Made by a program: the position numbers and the translations under genes. A stretch of DNA of 64,000 bases from NCBI GenBank assembly GCA_032191485.1, contig JAVDOI010000134.1:62001-126000 (forward strand), in the 5' to 3' direction. The stretch is from Leptoclinus maculatus (taxonomy: Eukaryota > Chordata > Actinopteri > Perciformes > Stichaeidae). The notes under the pieces are model-generated. The model had not been told where the DNA came from. It did no database searches and saw only the letters and a program-made list of their open reading frames with translations. The first letter of the stretch is position 1, and the number at the start of each line of letters is the position of its first letter. Of this stretch, positions 13,601 through 23,925 are shown one piece after another.

Positions 13601-13825
13601 TTCTTTCTTTTTTTTTTTTTTTTTGAAAATTCAACCAGACATAAAAAAACACACAAATCAGCTGAATGTTGAATCCAAATGGAACGGATTTAATTTAGTA
13701 AAAACTGTAAAGTGCAAAATGTAAAAACACACATCAAACCAAACACTATTTAGTAAAAAACTGTAAAAACACACATCAAACCAAACACTATTTGGGGGGT
13801 TGCTGAGCCACCGGCAAACTCCAGC
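13601..13825. other. AT-rich spacer with a short tandem duplication
   Basis: No gene seen. A roughly 40-bp segment (CTGTAAAAACACACATCAAA followed by CCAAACACTATTT) is present two to three times between 13,695 and 13,795. The segmental duplication begins just after this spacer. Confidence 0.6.
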
Positions 13826-13839
13826 AATTGTTTTTAAGT

Positions 13840-13965
13840 ATAAATAAATGCAATAATAAATGTATAAATGAATACAGGAAAGAATAAATAAATGTATAAA
13901 TACAGGACTAAATAAATAAATGTATAAATACAGAAATGAATAAAAAACTGAATAAATAAATGCTG
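13840..13965. repeat. AT-rich imperfect tandem repeat
   Basis: Imperfect repeats of an AAATAAATAAATGTATAAATAC-type unit of about 24 bp, broken here for length. The same tract is present in copy 2 at 24,622-24,750 with small changes, so it was duplicated with its surroundings. Confidence 0.7.
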
Positions 13966-14122
13966 AAATAAGTGTTTTTGTCTTTCACATTTTGTCTTTT
14001 TTGTGACATACACAGATGTTGATGAGTTTATTAATTAATGCTAATTAGGCTATTAGTTAAAGATTAGTAAGGCTGCTTGATGCAAATGTTTTGCAGCAAA
14101 AAAATATATTTTACTCTTTGTC

Positions 14123-14230
14123 TTTACAGGTCAAATGCACAAACATTTTATTTTCCCTGGGAGAATGACGGTTCCGTTCCGTAAGGGACCACTTGGATTT
14201 CTCCGTCAGGATCCGACTGATGCTGCTAAA
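14123..14230 (+). pseudogene. Truncated 5' remnant of the KGKSF-motif protein gene
   Basis: After a splice-acceptor-like TCTTTACAG at about 14,130 the sequence matches the start of the fragment at 24,914 (MHKHFIFPGRMTVPF-type reading) almost exactly. It stops at GATGCTGC, where copy 1 jumps to unrelated repeat sequence. The motif-bearing downstream part present in copy 2 is therefore deleted here. Confidence 0.6.
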
Positions 14231-14791
14231 TTTGCTATTTATAGTATTACAATGTCAAACCCTTTTAACTGAGGGTGCCAGTTATTTTTCTTTGGATATT
14301 TTCATGTCTGACTACATCTCTGGCTCAATTTAACTTCACAGAGACTGTTTTCACATTTTAAATTGCTTTCATTTTCAGGTTCTTGGCTTTATTAATGTGG
14401 CTGAGGCTGCCCCTTGGAATTGTGGGTAATTACCAACAGTTCCAACAGCTAACGTTGCTACTTTAGCTAATGTTTACAATAGCTAGCTTAGTTGTGTAGT
14501 AACATAATGTGAAGGTGATATGTATTTTAGTGGCCTGCAATGTTAACACAGCTTATGAATAGGGTATTTTATTTCATTCTTTCATTCATATTAGGCAGTC
14601 ACATTATAGTGAGTTTATTATTTGAATGTTAATTATGTCATGAAACTGATTGAAGCAATAAGTGTGGCGATTTATTCATATTTTTTAATCGCTCTACATA
14701 TTTTTGACAAACATGTTTTAGTTTGATGCATGTTCCAGCTGACCATTTGGTCACGATTGAGAGAGAAATGCCATCTGTTAAATAAAATACA

Positions 14792-14796
<5 letters not shown>
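14231..14796. other. AT-rich non-coding stretch
   Basis: No gene, RNA or recognisable element seen. It contains two GCTAACGTT/GCTAATG-type short repeats and is the part of the segmental duplication that differs most from copy 2 (26,466-27,028), by scattered substitutions and small indels. Confidence 0.5.

Positions 14797-14823
<27 letters not shown>
14797..14823. repeat. (AT)n microsatellite
   Basis: About 13 AT units. The duplicate at 27,029-27,047 has fewer units, which is one of the few length differences between the two copies. Confidence 0.9.
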
Positions 14824-14825
<2 letters not shown>

Positions 14826-14849
14826 GTATAATCTATCTTTGGCCACCAG

Positions 14850-14929
14850 CAGCGCTGTGGCGCCGTTTTGCGAATGACAGACTTTCTCCGGTGTTAGTCA
14901 GTCAGTCGGTCTCAGCCTTACGTGAAACG
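14850..14929 (+). other. Possible non-coding first exon with strong splice donor
   Basis: A locally GC-richer stretch (CAGCAGCGCTGTGGCGCC, then CCGGTGTTAGTCAGTCAGTC) ends in AAACG|GTAAGTC, a near-consensus donor. No ATG-initiated reading frame is evident, so if real it would be a 5' UTR exon. The same sequence is repeated exactly at about 27,072-27,152. It could equally be part of a repeat. This is inference from composition and one splice-like site only. Confidence 0.25.
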
Positions 14930-15777
14930 GTAAGTCATTAAGATGAATAACAATGAATTCAAATGTCATGATAATTAGTCTGGGCTGTCTGACATTCACT
15001 TGAAAGCTATGAAGATGAAGTCAGTTGTGTTTCTTTTGTGTTATTGTGTCGAAGTCGGACTTCTGTATGAGTTTGTTATGCTAACATGCTAACGTGTTGT
15101 AATCTGGAGCCGTTAACGGTTCATACCGGTTAATTCATGTCCGACTTTGATGCGTTTTTGTGACCAAAAGTATCATAAGTTAACACGAGCGTGCATTCAA
15201 ATAAAATGAGTTATCGCTTACTACTGTAGGTCAGTGAATATAGAGGCTGACCAGCGGCCAGTTAAGGTGAACTAGAGATACTCTGTTACTTTACGGACAC
15301 GTAACGAAAGAACAACAAGATATGACCGGGACCCGGTGCTTCATTTGAATCACGTTAACGTTAAATAAACACGCACGTCTCCGTTGGTTTTATGTGCATT
15401 TGCATGTGAACGTGTTCTACATGAACACCAAGTTACTGGTGCTACAGATGAGGCTGTTGGATTGGATCTCACATTATGTGAAGTTCACATTATCAGAATG
15501 AACATCCTTGTATCAAACTAACCATAAGTGACATGTCTTATGTCTTTTGCATGGAAGTGGTTGCATATCATCCCAGATCGTTCTGCTTTGAAGTCAATAT
15601 GATGTCCCTTAGTTACAGCTACAAATGATGGGGTAGCTTTCATGCATTTATTTGGTCATTTGCATTTCATACACAGTCAAACCTTCTTGAATATTATTAT
15701 TATTAATAAGACTATATAATGGCATGAATCTGGAGATGCGTATAATGATTTAGGGGTTGTGATTCATTATGATTCAG

Positions 15778-17114
15778 TAAGGAGTACTACGTGCGGTTGC
15801 TGTCTGGAAACCCTGGCATGTACCAGCACTCTGTGGAGCACAACACCAAGGGAGAGACCACACAGCATGAGCCCGAGCACGGAGAGGACACCATCGCAAG
15901 AGTCAAAGGTCCAGACGCAACACCAGGGAACACTTTGTTCTTACTCAGAAAGGTTCTTGGTTTAGTATTCTATCTTCTTGGTGTACTGTGTCTAACACTC
16001 CGCTGTGCTCTCCAGGCCTGGTGAAGGCTCCTCTGAAGAGGTCTCGGTCCACAGCGGACGAGGACAGTCGGGAGCAGCTGCTGGAGTCGGGAGGCCCCGA
16101 GGAGGAGCAGAGGACGGACAACACGTCTCTGCTGCGCCTCCCGGAGGAGGGAGAGAAGGTCAGCGAGTCCGGACTGCTCCAGTTTTAGAACGGCTCAGGG
16201 CTCAAATCAGTCTCCAGTGTTACATACAGTACCTTTCTTTAAGTTATTATTGTGTATAATATTGTGTCACCCTCAGGTGTTAAACTGAGTCTAAACATGG
16301 TGTCTACGGGGGCCTGAAATGAGGATTCAATGAGCTTATAAGTCAATTCATAATAATAGTAATGATGGACATGTTTATAATCAATTCATTGTCATTCATC
16401 AGATGAAAACATAAAACTTCTTATGATTACAATGGTGTGAGGAAATAAACCCTTTTTGTTGACACGAGTGCTTTCTAGGTGAAACGTAACGTCGAACTGA
16501 GTCGACAGTTGATAAAGTCCTCGCTCTCTGTCGTCCGTGTCCAGTTTGCATGAGGCCATCATCCCCAGAGGAGCGAGACAAGGACAGAGTCAGCTGAAGA
16601 GAACCTGCAGCATCTTCGCCTACGAGGACATCAAGGAAGTGCACAAGAGACGCTACCTGCTGCAGGTCAGCATGCACATATAGAACCAATACACACAATA
16701 CACATCTTTGAGTTAGACATTCACAAGACATTTATATTGAGTAGCTTTCATGGTCATTTTTCAACATGGACACTATTTTCCCATGTTTTTGTGTCTTAGT
16801 GACTAAAAGGTATACAACAGTTACTGACATTGGTCCGGTATTGAGGGAGAACGCTGCAGACGGCAGCAGCTAAACAAATGTGTTGTTCTCATTAGTCACT
16901 TAGACACAAAAACATTAAAAGTAGAGTCCAGGTTGAAAGATACCAAAGTTACCTCTTGCTTTTCTTAGTGCTTAACTCACCACCTTGTTTTTTGATCATT
17001 AAATGTCGTGTATGTCATCGTCTTTCAGCCCATGGCGGTGGAAGTCTTCTCAGCAGATGGGAGGAACTACTTGTTGGCCTTCCAGAAAGGCGTCCGCAAC
17101 AAAGTTTACCAAAG
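15778..17114 (+). CDS. wdfy3: wdfy3 (ALFY) linker and PH-like domain exons, copy 1
   Basis: Four exons read as the region just N-terminal to the BEACH domain of WDFY3. WDFY3 is the very large adaptor that brings p62-positive aggregates to the autophagy machinery. Exons: 15,778-15,908 (LLSGNPGMYQHSVEHN), 16,016-16,158 (GLVKAPLKRSRS; acidic linker ending LLRLPEEGEK), 16,545-16,665 (AIIPRGARQGQSQLKRTCS; FAYEDIKEVHKRRYLLQ) and 17,029-17,114 (AVEVFSADGRNYLLAFQKG). All have AG/GT boundaries. Phases match between exons 1-2 and 3-4, but exon 2 ends in phase 0 while exon 3 starts in phase 2, so at least one PH-domain exon is missing between them. Exon 4 ends in phase 2 (CAA AG), which would join in frame to the wdfy3 exon at 19,301. 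In between lie a LINE fragment and two sspo exons. The rest of the gene 5' of here is not in the window. Confidence 0.85.
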
Positions 17115-17389
17115 GTACTGAATACAAACAGAAACACGGCGGTTGGACTGCTGCTCCATTTCAGCAGTCTAATGAAGTCCAAATGTATTGAAACTAAATG
17201 AATCAAAACAAGTTCATTTAATAGAAAAAGACTGAATTCTTTTAGCTTTGTTCAAGGATTTTTCTTTACATTTGGTACTGCCCTAGAGAGAAGATTACAA
17301 AGCTCTCATAAAGCATCATGTCACTACAATAACAGACCAGTATTGTCATATGTATCAAGTTACACTGGTTTATATGCAGCGTAAAGAAA

Positions 17390-18548
17390 GTCAGATGGTG
17401 ATCATCATTCTTGTGAAGATCTGGACTTCAGGGGACAAGCGGGGAGGGTTCGGTGGGGTGTCTTTCAAAACAACATCTATCAATGCATGGACAGATGACA
17501 GCATAGAAACACTGAAAGGTTGCTTTCTATGTACAGACTGGGACACCTTCTCTGGAGAGCCAAACCTGGACAATGCCACAGAAGTTACCACAAGTTACAT
17601 AACATTTTGTGTTGACACTGATTCCAAAAAGGACAATAAAAGTCTACCCTAACAACAAACCTTACATCACAAAGGAGGTGAAGGACTGTATTAACAGAAA
17701 CAAGCAGGCATTTAAGACCAACGACCACCTACAACTAAAAACTGTACAAAAGGAGTTGAACCAGAGGCTGAAAGAAGCTCGGGAACACCATAGGGAGGCA
17801 ATAGAGGAAAACCTCCAGGCTATGAACTCTAAAAAACTATGAACTCCATGAAAACAGCCACCAACATGAAACCCACAAAAAAATCCTTATATGCTGTAGA
17901 TGAACTGGCTAAAGCAAATGAGCTGAATGCTTTTTACAAGCGGTTTGACAATTATGACTTCTCAGCTGAGTGTGACATGGTGCTTGATAGTATTGCTATT
18001 GATGATGTTGACAGGCTAGAGATTGACCATGAATCCGTCAACAAGGTCCTTAAGCAAATCAATGTCAACAAGGCCACAGGTCCAGATGGTATCTCTGCTT
18101 TTCTATTAAAAACATGTGCAGATGAATTGACACCTGCCTGGTGCCCCATTTTCCAGAGGTCCCTAGATTCTCACACTGTACCAACACGATGGAAAAAGGC
18201 AATCATCATACCCGTCCCTAAGAAACCCTGTCCACAGGAGAATAATGATTTTAGACCTATTGCTCCAACCTCTGTTGTGATGAAGTGTATGGAGAAGCTC
18301 ATGGTGAGCAAACTACGGCTGGATGTAGGCCCACAGCTAGATCCCTACCAGTTTGCATACACACAGCAGAGAGGCACTGATGATGCAACCAACAGTATAG
18401 TGCATCTAGTGACTAAACACCTGGAGAATCCGAGGGCCTATGCTAGACTGTTTGTAGATTTCAGTTCAGCCTTTAACACCCTACAGCCTCATGTTCTCCT
18501 GAAAACACTGCAGCTGATGAATGTCAACCCCTTCACTATTACGTGGTA
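17390..18548 (+). mobile_element. Non-LTR retrotransposon fragment (RT region), copy 1
   Basis: Reads, with a few frame breaks, as the endonuclease-RT linker and N-terminal half of reverse transcriptase of a fish LINE of the L2/CR1/Rex1 assemblage. From 17,600 it reads NKPYITKEVKDCINRNKQAF. At about 18,060-18,110 is the NKATGPDGISAFLLK finger motif, then IIPVPKKPCPQENNDFRPIA, and at about 18,450 the FVDFSSAFNTLQ motif A. The match ends abruptly at about 18,545 before the catalytic YxDD region, so it is dead. It sits exactly between the last PH-side wdfy3 exon and the first sspo exon, the likely breakpoint of a rearrangement. Its duplicate is at 29,613-30,771. The exact family is not resolved. 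Confidence 0.85.
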
Positions 18549-18680
18549 CTGTCACGGGGCATGGTGGAGGACTCAAATGCAGACCAGGCAGAGTAGCGTT
18601 AAGCAGGTTTTGATTGAACAGAATAGGATTAATGTGTTTGAAGTGTTCAGTTTGCCAGACTCTGTTGGATGGTGTTAACA
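18549..18680 (+). mobile_element. LTR-like element fragment
   Basis: Directly after the truncated LINE comes TGTCACGGGGCATGGTGGAG and GACTCAAATGCAGACCAGGC. This resembles the start of the solo-LTR-like element at 37,567 (TGTAACGGGTAATG..GGACCCAGGCGCAG). Only the 5' part is present. The duplicate is at 30,772-30,903. Confidence 0.45.
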
Positions 18681-18699
18681 TGTGTATCATATTCTGCAG

Positions 18700-19177
18700 C
18701 CATCTGCTCCTCTCCCCTTGGACTGGAGGATGGGAGGATTCGATACGGTCAGCTGACGTCGTCCTCGCACCGCGAGAACAACCCTGCTGATGCTGGACGA
18801 CTAAACATCGTCCCTAACGTGTGAGCGATCTAACCTTTGATTGGTAGTCGTCCCTTAAGTGTACACTAGCAGGAACATTCCACGTGTTTTTTTGCATGCA
18901 CTTAAAAGTCTAAAATATAAAGCATTCAGAAAAAAACAACAAACCACATCATCCTCTGTGCAGTCAGGTTATGGAGCCTGGATGGAGCCCCTTACCTGCA
19001 GATCCCCAGCCCTTTTTCCAGGTGGACTTCCTGGAGCCCACATGGGTATCAGGGGTGGTGACCCAGGTCAGTGAACGCATGTGGGGCTACCTCACTAAAT
19101 ACCGCCTGGCCTTCGCCCTGCACAGCAGCCTCTTCACAGACTATACTGAGGATGGGAACCCTGGAGGCCCAGCTAAG
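18700..19177 (+). pseudogene. sspo: sspo F5/8C-domain exons wedged in wdfy3, copy 1
   Basis: Two exons identical in sequence to those starting the sspo series at 30,923: 18,700-18,818 (SPLGLEDGRIRYGQLTSSS) and 18,968-19,177 (FFQVDFLEPTWVSGVVTQVS; RMWGYLTKYRLAFALHSSLF). They encode the first two thirds of a discoidin (F5/8 type C) domain. The third domain exon is absent, because the next sequence is the wdfy3 exon at 19,301. The exon-2 end (phase 0) does not fit the wdfy3 exon (phase 2): reading through gives DVPQCA and a stop. Entry from wdfy3 exon 17,114 (phase 2) is also out of frame. No functional fusion can form, so this is a stranded exon pair or an assembly artefact. Confidence 0.85.
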
Positions 19178-19300
19178 GTATTTGTACTAATGTGGACATT
19201 TAGTGTCTTATTTAACATCAAATGTTTTCTGTATTTACATATGAATGTGTTCATACATGGGGAGAAAAAGACAAATCTGATGCATTCTTCTGGCTGACAG

Positions 19301-22300
19301 GATGTTCCACAGTGTGCGTGAAGCCTGGCTCTCTGCCTCCAAACACAACATGGCCGACGTCAAGGAGCTCATCCCCGAGTTCTTCTACCTGCCCGAGTTC
19401 TTGCTCAACGCCAACAACTTCGACCTGGGTCAGTATCGGGAACCACGATGAAGCACGAGTCAATCTGACTGAGATAATTGACTGCATGAATATTAATATA
19501 ATAATATGAATGTTCTGTCTGCCCTCTGTTGTTGGATCTACCAGGCGCCAAGCAGAATGGCACCAAGCTGGGCGACGTCATCCTGCCACCTTGGGCCGAG
19601 GGCGACCCCCGGGAGTTCATCAGAGTCCACAGAGACGTAAGAATTGAACCCTCTTGTGACATTTTAGGTCTGATTTCCAGTGAGTACACGTTAACCTCTT
19701 GTCTGGCTGCAGGCGTTGGCGTGCGACTACGTGTCAGCCCACCTCCACCGATGGATCGACCTGATCTTCGGGTACAAGCAGCAGGGACCGCCGGCCGTGG
19801 AGGCGGTGAACGTCTTCCACCACCTGTTCTACGAGGGCCAGGTGGACATCTACAACATCAACGACCCGCTCAAAGAGACGACCACCATCGGCTTCATCAA
19901 CAACTTCGGGCAAATCCCCAAACGGGTCAGATACTGGCTGGTGATGACGTCGCTGCTGCTGTACTGCCGCCACTAATGCTGATATCTTAAATCTCCAGGC
20001 TAGTTTAAAGGGATAGTCCGGATTTGTTGAAGTGGGGTTGAACGCCACTAGTTTAGAAAGACGGACAGGAGTACCAGCACGGGAGCAAAGCAATGTACCG
20101 CTGTGGACGGGAGCAGAAGCTGAATGTTTTCAGACACCTTAAAAGACTCTATATCAGTTCACTGCCTTATCTTACCTTCAGACAGCCCTGAGGCCTTTAT
20201 CTGTGCTCTCAAAGCGGCCAGACTCCTTTGACAAAAACAGTAATCTTGCAGAAACAATAACTGCTGGACTACCGCTGCATCCATCGGTTAGTTTGCTTGT
20301 GTTCTTGTGTGAATTTGGTGAATCCAAATTGACCCTTTAAAACCCAAATGAACACAAACAACGGAGGCAGCGGTAGACCAGCAACTCTCGTGTTCAGCAA
20401 GATACAATTACTGTTTTCGTCAACGGAGTCCTGTCTGTTTCTCTAAATCATCTACTGTCTGCATCTACTTCATCAACCAAAATGCTTCTTCATGACATTT
20501 TGCCCAATGAAGACCTGGTTGTCTCCAAACATTAAGTTTCTGGAGCTTTAATCCACTGTGAGGATGCTCTGCATTTTTCCCTTAGTGGACAAACTTACCT
20601 TCCACAGCCAAAATGTTTTAGCATCCGGCTATTGGTCGATGTCAAAGTCCTTTTCTATCCTCACCGACTGTTGATGTGTTTGTGTCTCGGCTGTTTAAGA
20701 AGCCCCATCCTCCTAAGCGAGTACGTGGTAAAGCCAACGGTGACGTAGCGAGCGTTCCTCCGAGCTCCAACAGCGACAAGATCTTCTTCCATCATCTGGA
20801 CAATCTCAGACCTTCTCTAGCACCAGTTAAAGGTACAAGTACACACACTTACTCTCTGTCTTTTGTGCTAAATCCATTGCAGTCTTAAGTACCAGTTAAG
20901 CCCCAACCATGTACTCTGTACATTAGACAGTGCAAGACTCCCTTTAGACTCTCATATTTCTTTGTGTCTCCAGAGCTGAAGGAGCCCGTGGGACAGATCA
21001 TGTGCACCGACAAGGGCATACTTGCGGTGGAGCAAAACAAGGTTCTGGTTCCCCCCCACCTGGAGCAAGACCTTCGCCTGGGGCTACGCCGACCTCAGCT
21101 GCCGTCTGGCTAACTACGAATCTGACACGGTAACAGTTATTAAAACGGAAACGCATATATAGTATTTTTGTTACTTGTAATTAAACAGTCTAGACTTTAA
21201 GAGAGACTAAAACATGGACTCCTGTAGGTTTCCTTCATTATTTCACCTTGAAGTTGAGAAGTGAATGTGAGAAATGATTAAAGACGATGTTTCCCCCTGC
21301 TGGTCTTGAATAAAAATGCACTTGCAGTTTTCAAATCAGGGAATGGTTGTTGAATATGTGATACAGTGACATGTCCCAAAACAAACTGCTTATATTTGAT
21401 TTAAGTATTTGCATAATAAACTCACTATGAAAATGTAAAACAAAGTTTTTGTTGGCGTCACAGAGGGCGGCGAGAATCACAACGGCGATGAGGACAGCAG
21501 CGAGTCGGACGGAGACGAGCCCAGTCTGAGTCAGGAGCCCAAAGCTCCACGCAACCCGTGGACGGGTGGAGGCAGCCAACCGGGCAGCGCCGTCCACAGA
21601 CCCAGAGGTACGCAAGCAAGCGCTCCTCTTACCAGCACGGACGGTCTGTGGTTGAGCTGAGTGCACTGCTCGCACTAAATACACCGAGCAGAAGTGGGGA
21701 GAGCAGCAAATAATACGCAGAAACCACTTCAAAACACTGACGCGGATACATTGAACTCGTCATGCTTTTGAATCTCCGCTGAATTCATCCGACATTATAC
21801 AAAGTTTCACATAAACAATCATTTATTTGCTTTGTTGTTTACCATGTAAAGTGCCTTTGAGTACCTTTAAAGCACCATATGTTAATATTACATCACTTTC
21901 TGTTCATTTGAATGTGTCTTGTACATAGAAATAGAATAGGAGTAAAACAGACATTGATTCCGTTGTAATATCACTAATACAAAAGACATTTTTTTATTGT
22001 TGTCAGTAGTTACGGTGACAACACACGCCCGTAACGCTCCGGAGGCAGATGTCTGTCTAGTTATTTACCACATATTTTGTTTACTGAACCTCAACCCACG
22101 CCAACGTTCCCTTTCAGGTCCCTCAGCACGAACCGGAGCTTCGTGGTCGATGGACAGCAGCTCTGACGACTCCCACCGCTGGTCGGACGGCTTCGTGTTC
22201 GTCAACTACTCCGAGGGGCAAACTAAGGTCCCTCACACCACCGCCACCACCACCCTCACCCGGCTCACCCAGGCCAGAGCTCGGTGCCACAGCCCTCCAC

Positions 22301-22905
22301 CATGGACGCACGGACGTACAACCAGCTCAGGGCCGGTGGGTGTCCAGTGATTGAACATGTTGTTGTTGTTGTTGTTTAGCTAAGTCAGTGAAGGAACGAG
22401 GGTTCTCCTCTGATCAGAGAAGAAAACAAAAACTTAAAAAGTAGGCTGATCACAGTGTTGACGTGTTTTATTTCTGTGGGTCCACAGGCTACAGATGGGA
22501 GCGCCAGCTGGTCTTCCGGAGCAAACTCACCGTGCACACGGCGTTCGATCGCAAGGACAACGCTCAACCGGCCGAGATCACGTCGCTCGCCATCTCCAAG
22601 TAAGAGAGCAAGACGAATTCTTTCCTGTTGTAGATTTGTAATTGTTTTTATTGGTGTGGAGAGCTTCTTCGACACTATCGAACACAAACATCTTAGAAAA
22701 GTCATTCTCCTCCTCTGTGACGCCATCTCCTCAGGGACCACAGTAAGATCCTGGTGGGCGACGGTCGCGGTCGGGTCTTCAGCTGGTCGGTGAACGACCG
22801 GGTGAAGGACGAGGTGGTGGACAGCCTCTCCGCCTGCACGGTCCGATTCTCCCTCACCGAGCGGAGACATCACTGCAGGAACTGCGGCCAGCTCTTCTGC
22901 CAAAA
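19301..22905 (+). CDS. wdfy3: wdfy3 (ALFY) BEACH-to-FYVE exons, incomplete and frameshifted
   Basis: C-terminal WDFY3 exons, all AG/GT: 19,301-19,428 (MFHSVREAWLSASKHNMADV), 19,545-19,636, 19,713-19,925 (ACDYVSAHLHRWIDLIFGYK; BEACH core), 20,691-20,832 (LFKKPHPPKRVRG), 20,974-21,129 (GQIMCTDKGILAVEQNKVL), 21,474-21,607 (acidic DSSESDGDEPSLSQEP linker), 22,118-22,335 (RWSDGFVFVNYSEGQTK), 22,488-22,599 (RWERQLVFRSKLT), 22,735-22,905 (VFSWSV; ERRHHCRNCGQLFCQK, the PI3P-binding RRHHCRNCG of FYVE). Breaks: the N-terminal BEACH exons are missing; a +1 C in a 7-C run at 21,051-21,057 shifts frame; WD40 exons between 21,129 and 21,474 are missing (phases disagree); about -1 nt is lost in the CCACC-rich stretch 22,230-22,300; and the final FYVE exon is absent, replaced downstream by a LINE. 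The acceptor before 20,691 reads TCGG instead of an AG. As given it cannot encode WDFY3. Pseudogene or collapsed assembly are both possible. Confidence 0.88.
19926..20690. other. Large wdfy3 intron with no recognised element
   Basis: Intron between the BEACH-core exon and the LFKK exon. I see a possible self-similar pair (GACTCC..GACAAAAACAGTAATC at 20,222 and its approximate reverse complement at 20,405-20,440) flanking about 160 bp, suggesting a short inverted-repeat element, but no gene. Confidence 0.4.
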
Positions 22906-23107
22906 GTGTGTCGTTTACAGCAGCCCAGCACGCTTTCCTGCCTCTTTTTTTGCCTCTTCAAAGCCCCTCCCCTCTCTGCTCTGTAATGGGAAAATATATT
23001 TTAGTAGTGTAGAAGTTTTGAAAGATGTCTTCCAAAGTAAAAAGACACATATTCTTAAAAAAACACAGTAGTCTTTCATAAGCAGTTCAGGAAACCAGGG
23101 TCCTGTT
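22906..23107. other. Former wdfy3 intron, cut by the LINE
   Basis: Starts with the GTGTGT donor of the last visible FYVE exon. No next FYVE exon is found before the LINE at 23,108, nor between the LINE and the second duplication copy at 24,610. Confidence 0.5.
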
Positions 23108-23925
23108 CAAGGCAAGGCAAGTTTATTTGTATAGCACATTTCAACAACAGGGTAATTCAAAGTGCTTCACATAAAACCATTAAAAGCATCAAAACATAAG
23201 GCATAAGAAAAGGAGATTTAAAAACAATTAAGAACATTCATTGAAACATTAAAAAGCAGTGTAAGAAATAAAATACAGTAGTAAAATGCAGAAATGCAGG
23301 AGATTGATTAATATCCTTGAACCTGGTTCAATTAAAGGCAGCAGCAAACAGAAAAGTCTTCAGTCTTGACTTAAAGGAGCTGAGGGTCTCAGCAGACCTG
23401 CAGCTTTCTGGGACTTTGTTCCAGATATTTGGGGCAGAAAAACTGAACGCTGCTTCTCCATGTTTAGTTGTGACTCTTGGAACAGAGAGCAGACCGGTCC
23501 CAGACCACCTAAGAGTAGGGATGGTTCATAAGGTAGCAGCAGATCAGACATGTATTTTGGCCCTAAACCATTCAGTGCTTTATAAACCAACAGCAGGATT
23601 TTAAAGTCAATTCTTTGTTGGACAGGAAGCCAGTGTAAAGACCTCAGAACTGGAGTGATGTGATCCACTTTCTTTGTCTTAGTGAGGACTCGAGCTGCAG
23701 CTTTCTGATTGACTTGTTACAGAAAACTGTAAACACACCGTTACAGTAGTCCAGTCTACTGAAGATAAATGCATGGACAAGGTTTTCCAAATCCTGTTGA
23801 GACATAAGTCCTCTAATCCTTGATATATTCTTCAGGTGATAGGAGGCTGATTTAATCATTGTCTTGATATGGCTGTTCAGGTTGAGGTCTGAATCCATAA
23901 CTACACCTAGATTTCTGGCCGATCA
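23108..23925 (-). mobile_element. 3' end of a fish LINE (ORF2 C-terminus)
   Basis: On the minus strand the region encodes two overlapping frames typical of fish LINE ORF2 C-termini: LNSHIKTMIKSASYHLKNIS at about 23,860 and, after a frameshift, HITPVLRSLHWLPVQQRIDF followed by KILLLVYKALNGLGPKYMSD at about 23,560-23,660. The + strand left end GGCAAGTTTATTTGTATAGC is the common 3' terminus of these elements, so the copy is 5'-truncated. It has a frameshift and internal stops and is dead. It lies where the last wdfy3 FYVE exon would be expected. Confidence 0.85.

Larger units (their letters stand above)
13826..19290 (+). repeat. Segmental duplication, copy 1
   Basis: Matches 24,610-31,514 in the same orientation. 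13,826-14,228 pairs with 24,610-25,012. About 1.45 kb (25,013-26,465 of copy 2) is missing here, and the match resumes at 14,229, pairing with 26,466 onward to 31,507. The first few hundred bases after the resumption differ by several substitutions and indels. From about 14,750 to 19,290 I see only around ten substitutions plus an (AT)n length change. The content is an AT-rich 5' part, wdfy3 PH-side exons, a LINE fragment and two sspo exons. The right boundary lies 8-10 bp upstream of a wdfy3 splice acceptor. Confidence 0.93.

Noticed and set aside
18700..19428. A functional sspo-wdfy3 fusion protein.
   Set aside because: Intron phases disagree on both sides (17,114 phase 2 into 18,700 phase 1; 19,177 phase 0 into 19,301 phase 2), giving immediate frameshift and stop.
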